Of a stretch of 32,827 bases of DNA, positions 9,758 through 17,825 are shown in pieces (the first letter of the stretch is position 1; each line of letters opens with the position of its first letter). A program made the translations under genes and the position numbers. The stretch spans positions 1-32,827 of the forward strand of contig JADEXV010000068.1 in the NCBI GenBank assembly GCA_015206945.1, written 5' to 3'. The notes under the pieces were generated by a model. The model was given only the letters and a program-made list of their open reading frames with translations, had not been told where the DNA came from and did no database searches. Source of the DNA: Nostocales cyanobacterium LEGE 12452 (GTDB lineage: Bacteria; Cyanobacteriota; Cyanobacteriia; Cyanobacteriales; Nostocaceae).

Positions 9758-10777
9758 TTACACGCTCAAGGTAGGTGCTAGGGCTAAAGTTTTCGTCAGA
9801 TCGGTAAGGAGAACGCGATCGCAGAGGTTAAACAATTCTGCCTCTGTAGAAGTGTGTCGCATCAACCGTAAAAAATGACCTTCAGTATCAACACTCAGGG
9901 CAATGTAGTTGAGGAACATTTTTAGGTAGCCGACGCGCGATCGCTCTGGCATAGTTGCTGCTGTGGGGGTTTGCCATAAACGATCGATATAGTTGCGTAC
10001 TTCTGCTAAAGGAACGGGCGCGATCGGCTCTCTTCGCAAAGCTTGCCGAATTTGATTAAAAATCCAAGGATTCCCGATCGCCCAGCGTCCCACCATCACA
10101 CCTGCCGCGCCCGTTTGAGAAAGCACTTCAACAGCCGTTGTCGCCGAGTTAATATTGCCATTGGCAAGCACTGGACAATGAACTCGTCTAACTGCTTCAG
10201 CGATCAGATCATATTTCACTGCCCCGTGGTACATATCTTTTACCGTGCGACCATGCAAACTCAGCAAATCAATGTTGTGGCGATTGATTATATCTAGAAT
10301 TGTATAAAAATTATCTGTATTTTCAAAACCTACACGCATTTTGACGGTCAGAGGTCGATTGTTGACTGCTTGCCGCAATTCTCCCAAAATCCGATCCACT
10401 TTTTCTGGTAAGAGCAGCAATCCACCCCCAACATTTTTGCGATAGATTCTAGGTGCTGGACAGCCCATATTCAAGTCAACTCCAGCGATATTATAGTTGC
10501 AGAGTTCCTTTGCTGTTCTTACTAAGTCTGGAATGCTTTCGCCAATCATTTGCGCAAAAACGGGACGACCTGTGTCGTTTTCGGTGATTGCTGCCAGAAT
10601 GCTACGATTGAGCCGTGAGGTATCATTGACGCGGAAATATTCGGTGAAAAAGTAGTCAGGGCTGCCGTAGTGGGCAATCACCTTCATAAACCAGAGGTTT
10701 GTCACATCCTGCATGGGCGCAAGAGCGGTGAGGGGTAAGTGTGGATAAAACGATTGGGGGAGCGATACCTGGGGCAT
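9758..10777 (-). CDS. tRNA-dihydrouridine synthase family protein
   Basis: 339-residue FMN-dependent enzyme that reduces uridine to dihydrouridine in the D-loop of tRNA. The TIM-barrel start LAPMQDVTNLWF at residues 19-30 is the flavin-binding entry. NMGCP with catalytic Cys106 follows, then KMRVGF, the LHGRT motif, and the GVMVGRWAIGNPWIF phosphate-binding end. Length and motif order fit Dus. The subtype (DusA, B or C) cannot be assigned with confidence; the short C-terminal domain is closer to DusC/Dus-like proteins. A HIP1-related site lies just upstream of the ATG. It stands alone on the minus strand with a long repeat-filled spacer upstream. Confidence 0.93.
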   Translation of the reverse strand: MPQVSLPQSFYPHLPLTALAPMQDVTNLWFMKVIAHYGSPDYFFTEYFRVNDTSRLNRSILAAITENDTGRPVFAQMIGESIPDLVRTAKELCNYNIAGVDLNMGCPAPRIYRKNVGGGLLLLPEKVDRILGELRQAVNNRPLTVKMRVGFENTDNFYTILDIINRHNIDLLSLHGRTVKDMYHGAVKYDLIAEAVRRVHCPVLANGNINSATTAVEVLSQTGAAGVMVGRWAIGNPWIFNQIRQALRREPIAPVPLAEVRNYIDRLWQTPTAATMPERSRVGYLKMFLNYIALSVDTEGHFLRLMRHTSTEAELFNLCDRVLLTDLTKTLALAPTLSV

Positions 10778-10843
10778 AAAAATGAAGAGCGATCGACAAA
10801 GCTCACTGTTAAGTTATAAATAGCTAGACGTAAATCAATTAAA

Positions 10844-10949
10844 GTTTGTAGTGTACCCCTTCAGGGAAGCAAGCTACGCATAGCGTCTCGTAGAGAGGAA
10901 TTTAGTCTTAATTATCGTTGCTTTGAGCGATGAATCGCTCACTACAAAC
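10844..10949. repeat. MITE-like element with 10-bp inverted ends and a nested dispersed repeat
   Basis: The left end gtttgtagtg (10844-10853) is perfectly inverted as cactacaaac (10940-10949). The right part holds a hairpin, gagcga-tgaa-tcgctc, at 10926-10941. Nested inside is a dispersed-repeat fragment with the core gcgtctcgtagaga at 10883-10896. Sequences with gtttgtag ends and a gagcga hairpin are, from memory, a common non-autonomous repeat in Nostoc-type genomes. Confidence 0.65.
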
Positions 10950-11100
10950 ACAACTATTGCAAAAACGAGAACTGTCAGAATTTTGTGGACGTAGGCAATC
11001 AATATTAGTACAGTAGCTCATACTATATGACTTCTATTTATTGCAATTACTATATATAAAGTATTCCCATTAGAAAAGCACTCTTACTAGTAGAAAAGAC

Positions 11101-11131
11101 AGCGATGCCTACGGCGGGCTACGCCTACGCA
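11101..11131 (+). repeat. Small dispersed repeat (agcgatgcctacggcgggc type)
   Basis: GC-rich 31-base block in AT-rich surroundings, beginning agcgatgcctacggcgggc and ending ctacgcctacgca. The reverse complement of 13050-13092 shows the same agcgat, ctac and ggctacgc order, as does the minus strand of the copy near 3990. Confidence 0.7.
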
Positions 11132-11451
11132 CTTTGCAAGTTTTGGCATAGTAGTAGTGTACTGCCTGTTGCAAGCGATCGCTGCTTTAGTGCAACTTTG
11201 ACTTTTTGAATTTTTTATCAGATACAAGGGTGCTATAACTAAATACAAGTGTCAAAAGCTACTCAATCCAATGTCAAATCCCATCAGGTTTTCTCTGAAA
11301 CTAGAGCCGTCTACAGAAACTTAGAGCTGACCTATTACGTAAAAAAACATAAAAATAGGTTTTGTTAGTCTCTAATTTGTTCTTCTCTGTTATTGTTCTA
11401 AAAGAAAATTCTTTTGCTCCAAGTCTTTATCCTAATTTTTATTAACCAGGT

Positions 11452-11949
11452 ATGTGTCTCAATGATGTAGTGATTGACCGTGCCAACCCCAGTGATGTTA
11501 CTGGAATCGTCAAGTTGGCCCAAGCCAATGATGCAGAACATGGTGGCATGTTGTTAGGTCATCTTGAGCCAGAGGCTGTGATGATGACTATCTCTCAAAT
11601 ACCGAGCGTTGTAGCCCGAAAAAATGGTCAAGTTGTAGGATTCTTACTCAGTTGGTCAAAGACAACTGCTAATCTACCAATTATAAAGGTGATGTTACAA
11701 ACCTATCCTGGTACAAAAGATGCTTACTTGTATGGCCCTATTTGTGTTGATGAAACTATTCGTGGACAAGGTATTGCTGCGGTAATGTTTGCTAAGTTGA
11801 AAGATTTTCTACCAAAGCGGGAAGGAATACTGTTCATCAAGGCAAACAACAAAGCATCACTTCAAGCACATCAAAAGATGGGTATGTGCAAGATGGCAGA
11901 GTTCATCTATGAAGGTACTGAATTTTTGATATTTGCGTATAGTAGCTAA
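11452..11949 (+). CDS. GNAT family N-acetyltransferase
   Basis: 165-residue single-domain GCN5-related acetyltransferase. Motif A, the acetyl-CoA pyrophosphate loop, is RGQGIA at residues 104-109 after the YGPICVDETI strand. Motif B fits NNKASLQAHQKMGM around 132-145. The N-terminal IDRANPSDVTGIVKLAQ is the usual GNAT start. Substrate unknown. The ATG at 11452 follows accaggt, a weak ribosome binding site. It is a single-gene unit, flanked by the repeat-rich spacer and by the PEP-CTERM gene 206 bp downstream. Confidence 0.9.
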   Translation: MCLNDVVIDRANPSDVTGIVKLAQANDAEHGGMLLGHLEPEAVMMTISQIPSVVARKNGQVVGFLLSWSKTTANLPIIKVMLQTYPGTKDAYLYGPICVDETIRGQGIAAVMFAKLKDFLPKREGILFIKANNKASLQAHQKMGMCKMAEFIYEGTEFLIFAYSS

Positions 11950-12155
11950 CTACTTGATAGGTTCTCTTTGAGTTTAAACTGAGTGGCTAATCTGAATCAT
12001 TGAAGTTATTTACTACTTGCTTAGTCTGGAAAATGACACAAGAGGGTTATTAGCCAACAGCCAATAAATTTATTTCATGACGGAAAATGGGGCTTGATGG
12101 TGTAAATTATTTGTCCATAAGTCTATAATCTGCTCTTATTGGAATCCGAACCTCT

Positions 12156-12878
12156 ATGCATTTACTCAAAGTATCAATTTTGACATTATTATTCACTACA
12201 TTTTCATTTGTTCAACAAAGCCGTGCTGATACCAGTGCGCCACCCATTAAGAAACAGGTTCAGGAAGTAGCACAGTGGTTCACTGGTTTTTTTAATAATG
12301 CTCAACAGGTTGCTAATAGTCCCTCTGTGCCATTAATTACTATATCAACTTGTAATGTACAACTGGATGGTACTAATCCTCTGGCTGAAACACAGAACGT
12401 TTATCTAGAGCAAGAAAGCCCAGGTTTTGAGCGGCTACGCCTTTATTCTTTTAATCAAGGAAATTCGGCTGTGAATCTAAGTATTAGCAGCTTTGTAAAT
12501 GAAAATACTGTACGCGGGTTATGCAATCATTCTCAGTCTAGGCGACAGCTTAGTATTAACAATGTTGAGAAGAACACCTGTAATCTGCAATTATTTTGGG
12601 AGCCGAACAGTTACATTGGGAATAACGCTCCCAATGGCTGTATAACAAATAATGGCTTCAAAGTTATTTCTGATATAACTATTGAGCAAAGTAGCATCGA
12701 CTCCTTAGACAAAATTTTTGACAAGAAAGGCAATTTACTTGTAGCCACACCCATTGAATTTCGTCGAGTTAATTCTGTTCCAGAACCCTCTGTCATATTC
12801 GGGTTGCTGGCTTTGGGAATTTGGAGTGCAAAAAATGCAATTTCAGATCGGCAAAAACAGAAATCAAAAAAGAATTAA
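12156..12878 (+). CDS. Exported PEP-CTERM domain protein of unknown function
   Basis: 240 residues. The N-terminal signal peptide has MHLLK, then a hydrophobic core, with likely cleavage near QSRA (residue 24). The C-terminus has the tripartite sorting signal: VPEPS at 208-212, a hydrophobic helix at 213-224, and a basic tail rich in Lys and Arg. In known systems this is cut by an exosortase after transport and the product is kept at the surface or envelope. The middle has four cysteines (66, 123, 142, 162), enough for two disulfides in the periplasm, and no domain I recognise. No exosortase gene is in the window. The sorting call is firm; function is unknown. Confidence 0.85.
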   Translation: MHLLKVSILTLLFTTFSFVQQSRADTSAPPIKKQVQEVAQWFTGFFNNAQQVANSPSVPLITISTCNVQLDGTNPLAETQNVYLEQESPGFERLRLYSFNQGNSAVNLSISSFVNENTVRGLCNHSQSRRQLSINNVEKNTCNLQLFWEPNSYIGNNAPNGCITNNGFKVISDITIEQSSIDSLDKIFDKKGNLLVATPIEFRRVNSVPEPSVIFGLLALGIWSAKNAISDRQKQKSKKN

Positions 12879-13049
12879 ATCTCTATTTAAAGTTACTGAT
12901 ATTAGGGCGAAAAGTTTGTAAGCTTTAGCTGACTAACATGAGCCGGATAAATTTAATTAGTGTCCAATAACTAAACATTCATTTTTTACTCTGGTAAGCA
13001 TATCGTTAAAAGCAGCAGCATAGTGCTGGTGCTAAAGGGGGGGATTAAA

Positions 13050-13092
13050 GGCGTGATGCTGCGTCAGCGTAGCCTATTGTAGATATCGCTCT
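13050..13092 (-). repeat. Small dispersed repeat at the 3' end of the Rieske remnant
   Basis: Inverted copy of the family at 11101-11131. On the minus strand it reads agcgatatctacaatagg, then ctacgctgacgcag. It ends 10 bp from the stop codon of the damaged Rieske gene, next to a run of seven G on the plus strand at about 13037-13043. Confidence 0.65.
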
Positions 13093-13101
13093 TTCTGTGT
13101 A

Positions 13102-14019
13102 TTAGGGTTGGTAGTACTTCGACAAAACTTGATGGAAGTGAGAAATTCCATATTCAATGTCTGCAAGCTGAAGTACACCATAAGCTTTGGAGTGAACACT
13201 TGCTTGTAGCGATCGCACTACCCCAAAGTCTTCATTTAACACCCGCTCAAATTCAGGTCGAAATTCATCCTGCTTATAAGGAAATGCTTCAATCTGTGCT
13301 TTTGTTTGATAAATAAAAACCTCAAACTTAGTTCTTGTGGGAGATAAAGGAGTCAGCCGAAAAACTGAAACTTTGTCTCTTGCAGTATTAATCATCATGT
13401 TGGGAAAGATGAAGCCCTGGTAAGATTGTCCCCTTGGTTCTCCTGAAAAAGCGGGGTGATCTTTGACAAATTCATCATCTGTAAAAGGAACAAATATCTG
13501 ATAGTGTCGCCCAGTTGGAGTGTAAATAATATTCTTCGGATCGAAACACTTTAAACTTTGGGCATGAACAACTGACAAGTGATAACACTCTAGATAATTT
13601 TCAATAGGAAATTTCCAATTGGCTGGCTCTTCATAAAACCAGTGGTCAACTTGCTGAAGTTCCTGCCAACGGTGCTGATACTGCTCTAAGTAAGCTGAAA
13701 ATCCAGCCAAATAACTTACTAGAGATTCCCCTTCTGCTTCTGAATGAACAAAAATAAAGCCGCCCCATGTCTCCACTCGTCCCTTAGCTAGATAAACAGC
13801 CGACTTATCTAAATTGGGAAAACACTCAGCGCGAGGTAAATCTTTAAGATTGCCTTCATAATTGAAGTTCCAACCATGATACGGACAACGCACCCGTTGA
13901 CCATTTGCGCTCCGCATAGTATAAATACAACTAAGTGATTTTTCTGGTATTTGATAGTATGAAGTTTGTGATGGGTAATCTAGGTTAAGCCAAGACCTAA
14001 GCGAACCAAGATTTACCAC
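13102..14019 (-). pseudogene. Rieske [2Fe-2S] aromatic ring-hydroxylating oxygenase alpha subunit, N-terminally truncated
   Basis: 305 codons from a GTG at 14019. The second half of the Rieske cluster motif is present (RCPYHGW, near residues 44-50) and so is the catalytic domain with the mononuclear-iron motif ENYLECYHLSVVH. The first half, a C-x-H followed by R-G/A, is absent. Residues 1-36 resemble nothing expected, and the sequence then enters the family abruptly at RSANGQRV. Without the first Cys and His the protein cannot bind a [2Fe-2S] centre in the known way. Intact relatives carry roughly 60-100 more residues there. The start lies 2 bp from the divergent kinase ATG, leaving no room for a promoter. 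I read this as a gene cut at its 5' end by a rearrangement. A non-Rieske role for the fragment is possible but less likely. Confidence 0.7.
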
Positions 14020-14021
14020 TC

Positions 14022-16244
14022 ATGAAGATACATCCATCTAGCAAAGTCCGTGCATTTTCATTACACCTTGTTCTGATCGTTCCTTTCGTATTGCAAGTTT
14101 TTGCCATCGTGGGACTGGTTGGGTATTTGTCGTTTAAAAATGGCGAGAAAGCGGTGAACGATCTTGCGGATCAATTGATGGAACGAACCAGTGGTGAAGT
14201 AAATCAACATTTGGATGCTTACCTGTCGATTCCCCATAAAGTTATCCAGTTAAATGCGGATGCAATTCGTATGGGATTGCTGAATGTGCGGGAGCGTCTC
14301 AAGGTTGGCAAGTACTTTTGGCATCAAATGCAAGCCTATGACCTAACCTTTATCAGCTTGAACCTAGCAACTGGGGAAGGAACTGGAGCCGGCCGTTACG
14401 ATGGCAAAACGGTGACAATCGATGATAATGCGATCAAAACGCCAAACCTGCCGAAAAATACGAAAACTTACTTAACAGATAATGATGGCAACCCAACCAA
14501 AGTGATGACGACCAGTACTTGGGATACCGTCAATGAACTTGCCTACACTGAACCTGTCAAAGCCGGGAAACCTGTCTGGGTTCGCATTTATACTTATTAC
14601 GATCCTGCTTATCCTCCGTATATTGTGGCATCGGCAGGCCGTCCGATTTATGATGCCAGCAAAAAACTGATTGGTGTTGTGGGGGCCGAAATTCACCTGT
14701 TGAAACTCAGTGAATTTTTACAGAAATTAAATGTCAGCAGCTTCGGACAAGTTTTTATTATGGAGCGTGATGGTATGTTGGTTGCCAATTCTGCTCAAGA
14801 AAAGCCTTTTACCGTAGTCAATAACGAAATTAAACGCCTTAAAGCGATCGACAGCCCCAATCCGGTGCTACAAAGCATTGCCAAGCAGCTTCAGCAGCGC
14901 ATTCCAGATTTTCAGTCCGTTACCAATACCCAAAAACTGAAAGTTAATGTTCAAGGAGAAAATTTATACGTGCATGTTGTACCTTGGCGTGACCAACATG
15001 GTTTGGACTGGTTAGTGGTAGTTGGTACTCCGGAAAAAACTTACATGTCGCAAATCCATACCAATACCCAAATTAGCATCCTGCTGTGTTTTGGGGCACT
15101 GATAGTAGCAACGACGATTGGCATATTTACCTCGCGTCGGATTGCAGATCCTATCTTGCGTTTGAATCAGACCACCAAAGCAATAGCATTTGGTGATTTA
15201 GAACAGACACTCCCAGAGGGGAATATCCATGAACTCAACACTCTTGCTCACTCTTTTAATCACATGGCAGGGCAATTGCGGGAATCCTTTATTGCTTTAG
15301 AAAACAGTAATGCCGAACTAGAAGCGCGAGTCGAACAACGGACTGTTGAACTTAAAACAGCTATGGGTGAATTGCAGCGTACCCAAGCACAAGTAGTTCA
15401 AAGTGAAAAAATGTCTAGTCTGGGTCAACTGGTAGCAGGTATTGCCCATGAAATCAATAACCCAGTCAACTTTATTCACGGCAATCTTACTCACTTGGAT
15501 GAATATACTCAAAACTTGTTACAGATGATTTATCTTTACCAAGAACGCCATTCTAGTCATGACCCAGAAATTCAAGCATTAGCAGAGGAAATCGATCTAG
15601 AATTTCTCATCGAAGATTTACAAAAGATACTGCCTTCGATGAAAATGGGGACTGAAAGAATTCGTAATATTGTGCTATCGCTGCGGAATTTTTCGCGTAT
15701 GGATGAAGCGGAATTTAAGACAGTTGATATTCATGAAGGTATCGAAAGTACGCTCTTGATTCTGCAACATCGCCTTAAAGATAAACCAGACCGTCCAGCA
15801 ATTGAAGTTATTAAAAATTATGGCAACTTGCCGCAAGCGGAATGTTATCCTGGTCAACTCAACCAAGTATTAATGAATATTTTGGTAAATGCAATGGATG
15901 CCCTTGATGAGTTGGATATCAAGCGTACCTCTCAACAGATTGAGGAAAATCCCAGTCAAATTACTATCCGCACTTCAGTAGTTGATTCACAATCAATAGA
16001 AATTGCGATCGCTGATAACGCACAAGGAATGCCAGAATCGGTTCAAAGCCGGATCTTCGATCCATTTTTTACTACCAAACCTGTAGGCAAAGGAACAGGC
16101 ATGGGTATGGCAATCAGCTACCAAATCATTACGGAAAAGCATGGTGGGAAATTGCAATGTTTTTCTAGCCTTGGGCAGGGCACTAATTTCATAATTCAAG
16201 TGCCTATCCGACAAAAAGCTCCTGAACCCCTCCTCAAAGTATAG
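14022..16244 (+). CDS. Sensor histidine kinase with dCACHE and HAMP domains
   Basis: 740-residue membrane sensor. The first transmembrane helix is at about 13-37. An extracytoplasmic dCACHE-type domain follows at about 40-340, including WVRIYTYYDPAYPPY and GVVGAEIHL, then a second helix at about 348-370, HAMP at 370-425 and a coiled coil at 425-465. The dimerisation domain has EKMSSLGQLVAGIAHEINNP with the phosphorylated histidine at 476. The ATPase part has the N-box NQVLMNILVNAMDAL (from 614), DNAQGM, and GKGTGMGMA. In this family the input domain binds small molecules such as amino or organic acids; the ligand is unknown here. No response regulator follows directly. The start region abuts the truncated Rieske gene, so its promoter must lie inside that remnant. 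Confidence 0.93.
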   Translation: MKIHPSSKVRAFSLHLVLIVPFVLQVFAIVGLVGYLSFKNGEKAVNDLADQLMERTSGEVNQHLDAYLSIPHKVIQLNADAIRMGLLNVRERLKVGKYFWHQMQAYDLTFISLNLATGEGTGAGRYDGKTVTIDDNAIKTPNLPKNTKTYLTDNDGNPTKVMTTSTWDTVNELAYTEPVKAGKPVWVRIYTYYDPAYPPYIVASAGRPIYDASKKLIGVVGAEIHLLKLSEFLQKLNVSSFGQVFIMERDGMLVANSAQEKPFTVVNNEIKRLKAIDSPNPVLQSIAKQLQQRIPDFQSVTNTQKLKVNVQGENLYVHVVPWRDQHGLDWLVVVGTPEKTYMSQIHTNTQISILLCFGALIVATTIGIFTSRRIADPILRLNQTTKAIAFGDLEQTLPEGNIHELNTLAHSFNHMAGQLRESFIALENSNAELEARVEQRTVELKTAMGELQRTQAQVVQSEKMSSLGQLVAGIAHEINNPVNFIHGNLTHLDEYTQNLLQMIYLYQERHSSHDPEIQALAEEIDLEFLIEDLQKILPSMKMGTERIRNIVLSLRNFSRMDEAEFKTVDIHEGIESTLLILQHRLKDKPDRPAIEVIKNYGNLPQAECYPGQLNQVLMNILVNAMDALDELDIKRTSQQIEENPSQITIRTSVVDSQSIEIAIADNAQGMPESVQSRIFDPFFTTKPVGKGTGMGMAISYQIITEKHGGKLQCFSSLGQGTNFIIQVPIRQKAPEPLLKV

Positions 16245-16597
16245 AGCGATCGCATCATTTTTTGGAATTGTTAAACCAATGTTATTTGGCTCAATTGATG
16301 ACACGCCCTAGAAACAATTTTCAAAGAATACTTTTGTACTAAGGTGTTGTGTTTGAGTTGACATTTGAAGCACTGAAACAATATCAGGAATAAAACTATC
16401 AGATTCTTTTTCTGCTGCCGATGTCTCCAAAGCTTCCTCTACTTACACAACGATAAAATATTTTTCTATTACCTTCCCTCTATCAAAAATCTATCTCTAC
16501 CTCACTGCCTTTATCCTTCAACAGTTAGAAGCAACGAATTTTGCTCCATGCAAAGCTATGAAGGCAAGTTCTCATACTGTGGCAAAAGGATAAATTT
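16245..16597. other. Spacer of 353 bp before the aldo/keto reductase
   Basis: No recognisable gene. A 44-codon open frame on the minus strand (16442 down to 16308) lacks a start codon and begins right after an in-frame stop. Its amino acids look unlike random shadow sequence (acidic start, then IPDIVSVLQ), so it may be a gene scrap. Its stop codon lies within the 11-bp inverted repeat acacgccctag at 16301-16311. The end of the spacer holds aaagga, a ribosome binding site for the GTG start at 16598. Confidence 0.5.
16301..16311. repeat. Left arm of an 11-bp inverted repeat flanking the reductase gene
   Basis: acacgccctag here is the perfect inverse of ctagggcgtgt at 17643-17653. The pair is 1.35 kb apart and encloses only the aldo/keto reductase and its upstream spacer. 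No clear target-site duplication is visible outside the arms. This could be a mobile-cassette end or a chance match of a common cyanobacterial motif. Confidence 0.4.
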
Positions 16598-17635
16598 GTG
16601 GATATTAGCAGACGAAATTTACTGAAGGTAGTTTCTGCTTCTGGTTTAGGTGGAGCTGGGGTATTTGCTTTACAAGGTTTAACCAAACAGGTTTTAGCGC
16701 AAAATCAGTCGACCCCACTCCAGATTAAAAAAGGGGAAATGCTCTACAGGCAACTAGGACGCATTAAAGAACAAATATCTGTAATTGGTCTAGGTGGTCA
16801 TCATATTGGTAGACCAAAAGATGAACAAGAGGGTATTAATCTGATCCGTACTGCTCTCGATCGCGGGATCAATTTTATGGACAATTGCTGGGATTACCAT
16901 AATGGAGGTAGCGAAATTCGCATGGGTAAAGCTCTGCAAAATGGTTATCGTCAAAAAGCTTTTCTGATGACTAAAATCGACGGTCGCACAAAGGCGGCGG
17001 CGGCTAAACAAATTGATGAATCTTTAAAACGTTTGCAAACAGACCACATTGATTTGTTGCAGCATCATGAAGTTATTCGTATGGAAGACCCAGACCGGAT
17101 TTTTGCCCCTGGTGGTGCGATGGAAGCAGTTGTGGAAGCACAAAAAGCTGGCAAGATTCGCTACATAGGCTTTACTGGACACAAAGACCCTTTAGTACAC
17201 CTGAGAATGTTGGAAGTTGCCAATCAAAACAACTTCCGTTTTGATGCAGTGCAGATGCCGTTAAATGTTATGGATGCCCATTTCCGCAGTTTTGAGAGGC
17301 AAGTTTTACCCAGACTGGTTGAAGACGGAATTGCAGTACTGGGGATGAAATCAATGGGCGACCAAAACATTCTCAAAAGCAATGTGGTCAAACCGATCGA
17401 ATGTCTGCATTACGCGATGAATCTGCCAACTTCAACGGTGATTACAGGCATTGAAAGTATGCCCATCTTAAACCAGGCTTTCGAGGCAGTACGTACTTTT
17501 AAACCCATGAGTCAGGAACAAGTTAGAGCATTACTGAATCGGACTCGCCAAGCTGCTCTCAAAGGTGAGTATGAACTGTTTAAAACCACTAACCAATTTG
17601 ATGGTACAGCCAAAAATCCTGAGTGGTTAGGATGA
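16598..17635 (+). CDS. Aldo/keto reductase with a Tat signal peptide
   Basis: 345 residues from GTG at 16598, the start that gives a complete twin-arginine leader: SRRNLLK at residues 4-10, a hydrophobic stretch, and cleavage after VLA near residue 34. The body is an NAD(P)H-dependent TIM-barrel reductase. It shows the family pattern with Asp95, Tyr100 (in NCWDYHNGGSE), Lys126 (MTKIDGR) and His156 or 157 (DLLQHHEV). Export of a folded enzyme with bound cofactor fits the Tat route, so it probably works in the periplasm or at the thylakoid lumen side; this is inference. Substrate unknown. The gene is enclosed by an 11-bp inverted repeat and stands alone. Confidence 0.9.
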   Translation: MDISRRNLLKVVSASGLGGAGVFALQGLTKQVLAQNQSTPLQIKKGEMLYRQLGRIKEQISVIGLGGHHIGRPKDEQEGINLIRTALDRGINFMDNCWDYHNGGSEIRMGKALQNGYRQKAFLMTKIDGRTKAAAAKQIDESLKRLQTDHIDLLQHHEVIRMEDPDRIFAPGGAMEAVVEAQKAGKIRYIGFTGHKDPLVHLRMLEVANQNNFRFDAVQMPLNVMDAHFRSFERQVLPRLVEDGIAVLGMKSMGDQNILKSNVVKPIECLHYAMNLPTSTVITGIESMPILNQAFEAVRTFKPMSQEQVRALLNRTRQAALKGEYELFKTTNQFDGTAKNPEWLG

Positions 17636-17642
17636 GTTTTAG

Positions 17643-17653
17643 CTAGGGCGTGT
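17643..17653. repeat. Right arm of the 11-bp inverted repeat flanking the reductase gene
   Basis: ctagggcgtgt, the perfect inverse of 16301-16311. It begins 7 bp after the reductase stop codon and ends 12 bp before the regulator fragment at 17666. Confidence 0.4.
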
Positions 17654-17665
17654 TTGAAAACTAAG

Positions 17666-17799
17666 GTTCACAGCAAACAACCGTATATCTTACTGTGGGC
17701 GCAAAACTAGCAGAGCGGTTGCAAAGTTCAGAACTGAGCGATCGCGAGTTAGAAGTGTTGCGCCTGATGGAAGTACTCAAAAAATGTCATCATAGTTAG
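17666..17799 (+). pseudogene. Decayed NarL/LuxR-type response regulator fragment
   Basis: From 17692 an open frame reads TVGAKLAERLQSSELSDREL, then EVLRLM, and stops at 17799. This is the usual linker and first helix of a LuxR-type (GerE) DNA-binding domain. Just before it, in a frame shifted by one base, 17666-17689 reads VHSKQPYI, which fits the end of the receiver-HTH linker (VHSGQRYI in relatives). The receiver domain, the rest of the HTH and any start codon are missing. It is therefore a frameshifted and doubly truncated remnant, lying between the reductase and recR. Confidence 0.65.
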
Positions 17800-17825
17800 A
17801 GTGAAAACATTCTGGAGACAAGACA

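Larger units (their letters stand above)
10778..11451. other. Non-coding spacer of 674 bp rich in repeats
   Basis: No open frame resembles a gene. It holds a MITE-like element with 10-bp inverted ends (10844-10949) and a dispersed repeat (11101-11131). The rest is AT-rich single-copy sequence up to the GNAT gene. The dus gene and the GNAT gene diverge from it, so promoters for both are expected here, but I could not pick convincing boxes. Confidence 0.6.

Noticed and set aside
13102..16244. Rieske oxygenase and sensor kinase as a regulated divergent pair
   Set aside because: The Rieske gene lacks half its cluster ligands and there is no intergenic space for control, so a chance junction is the better reading.
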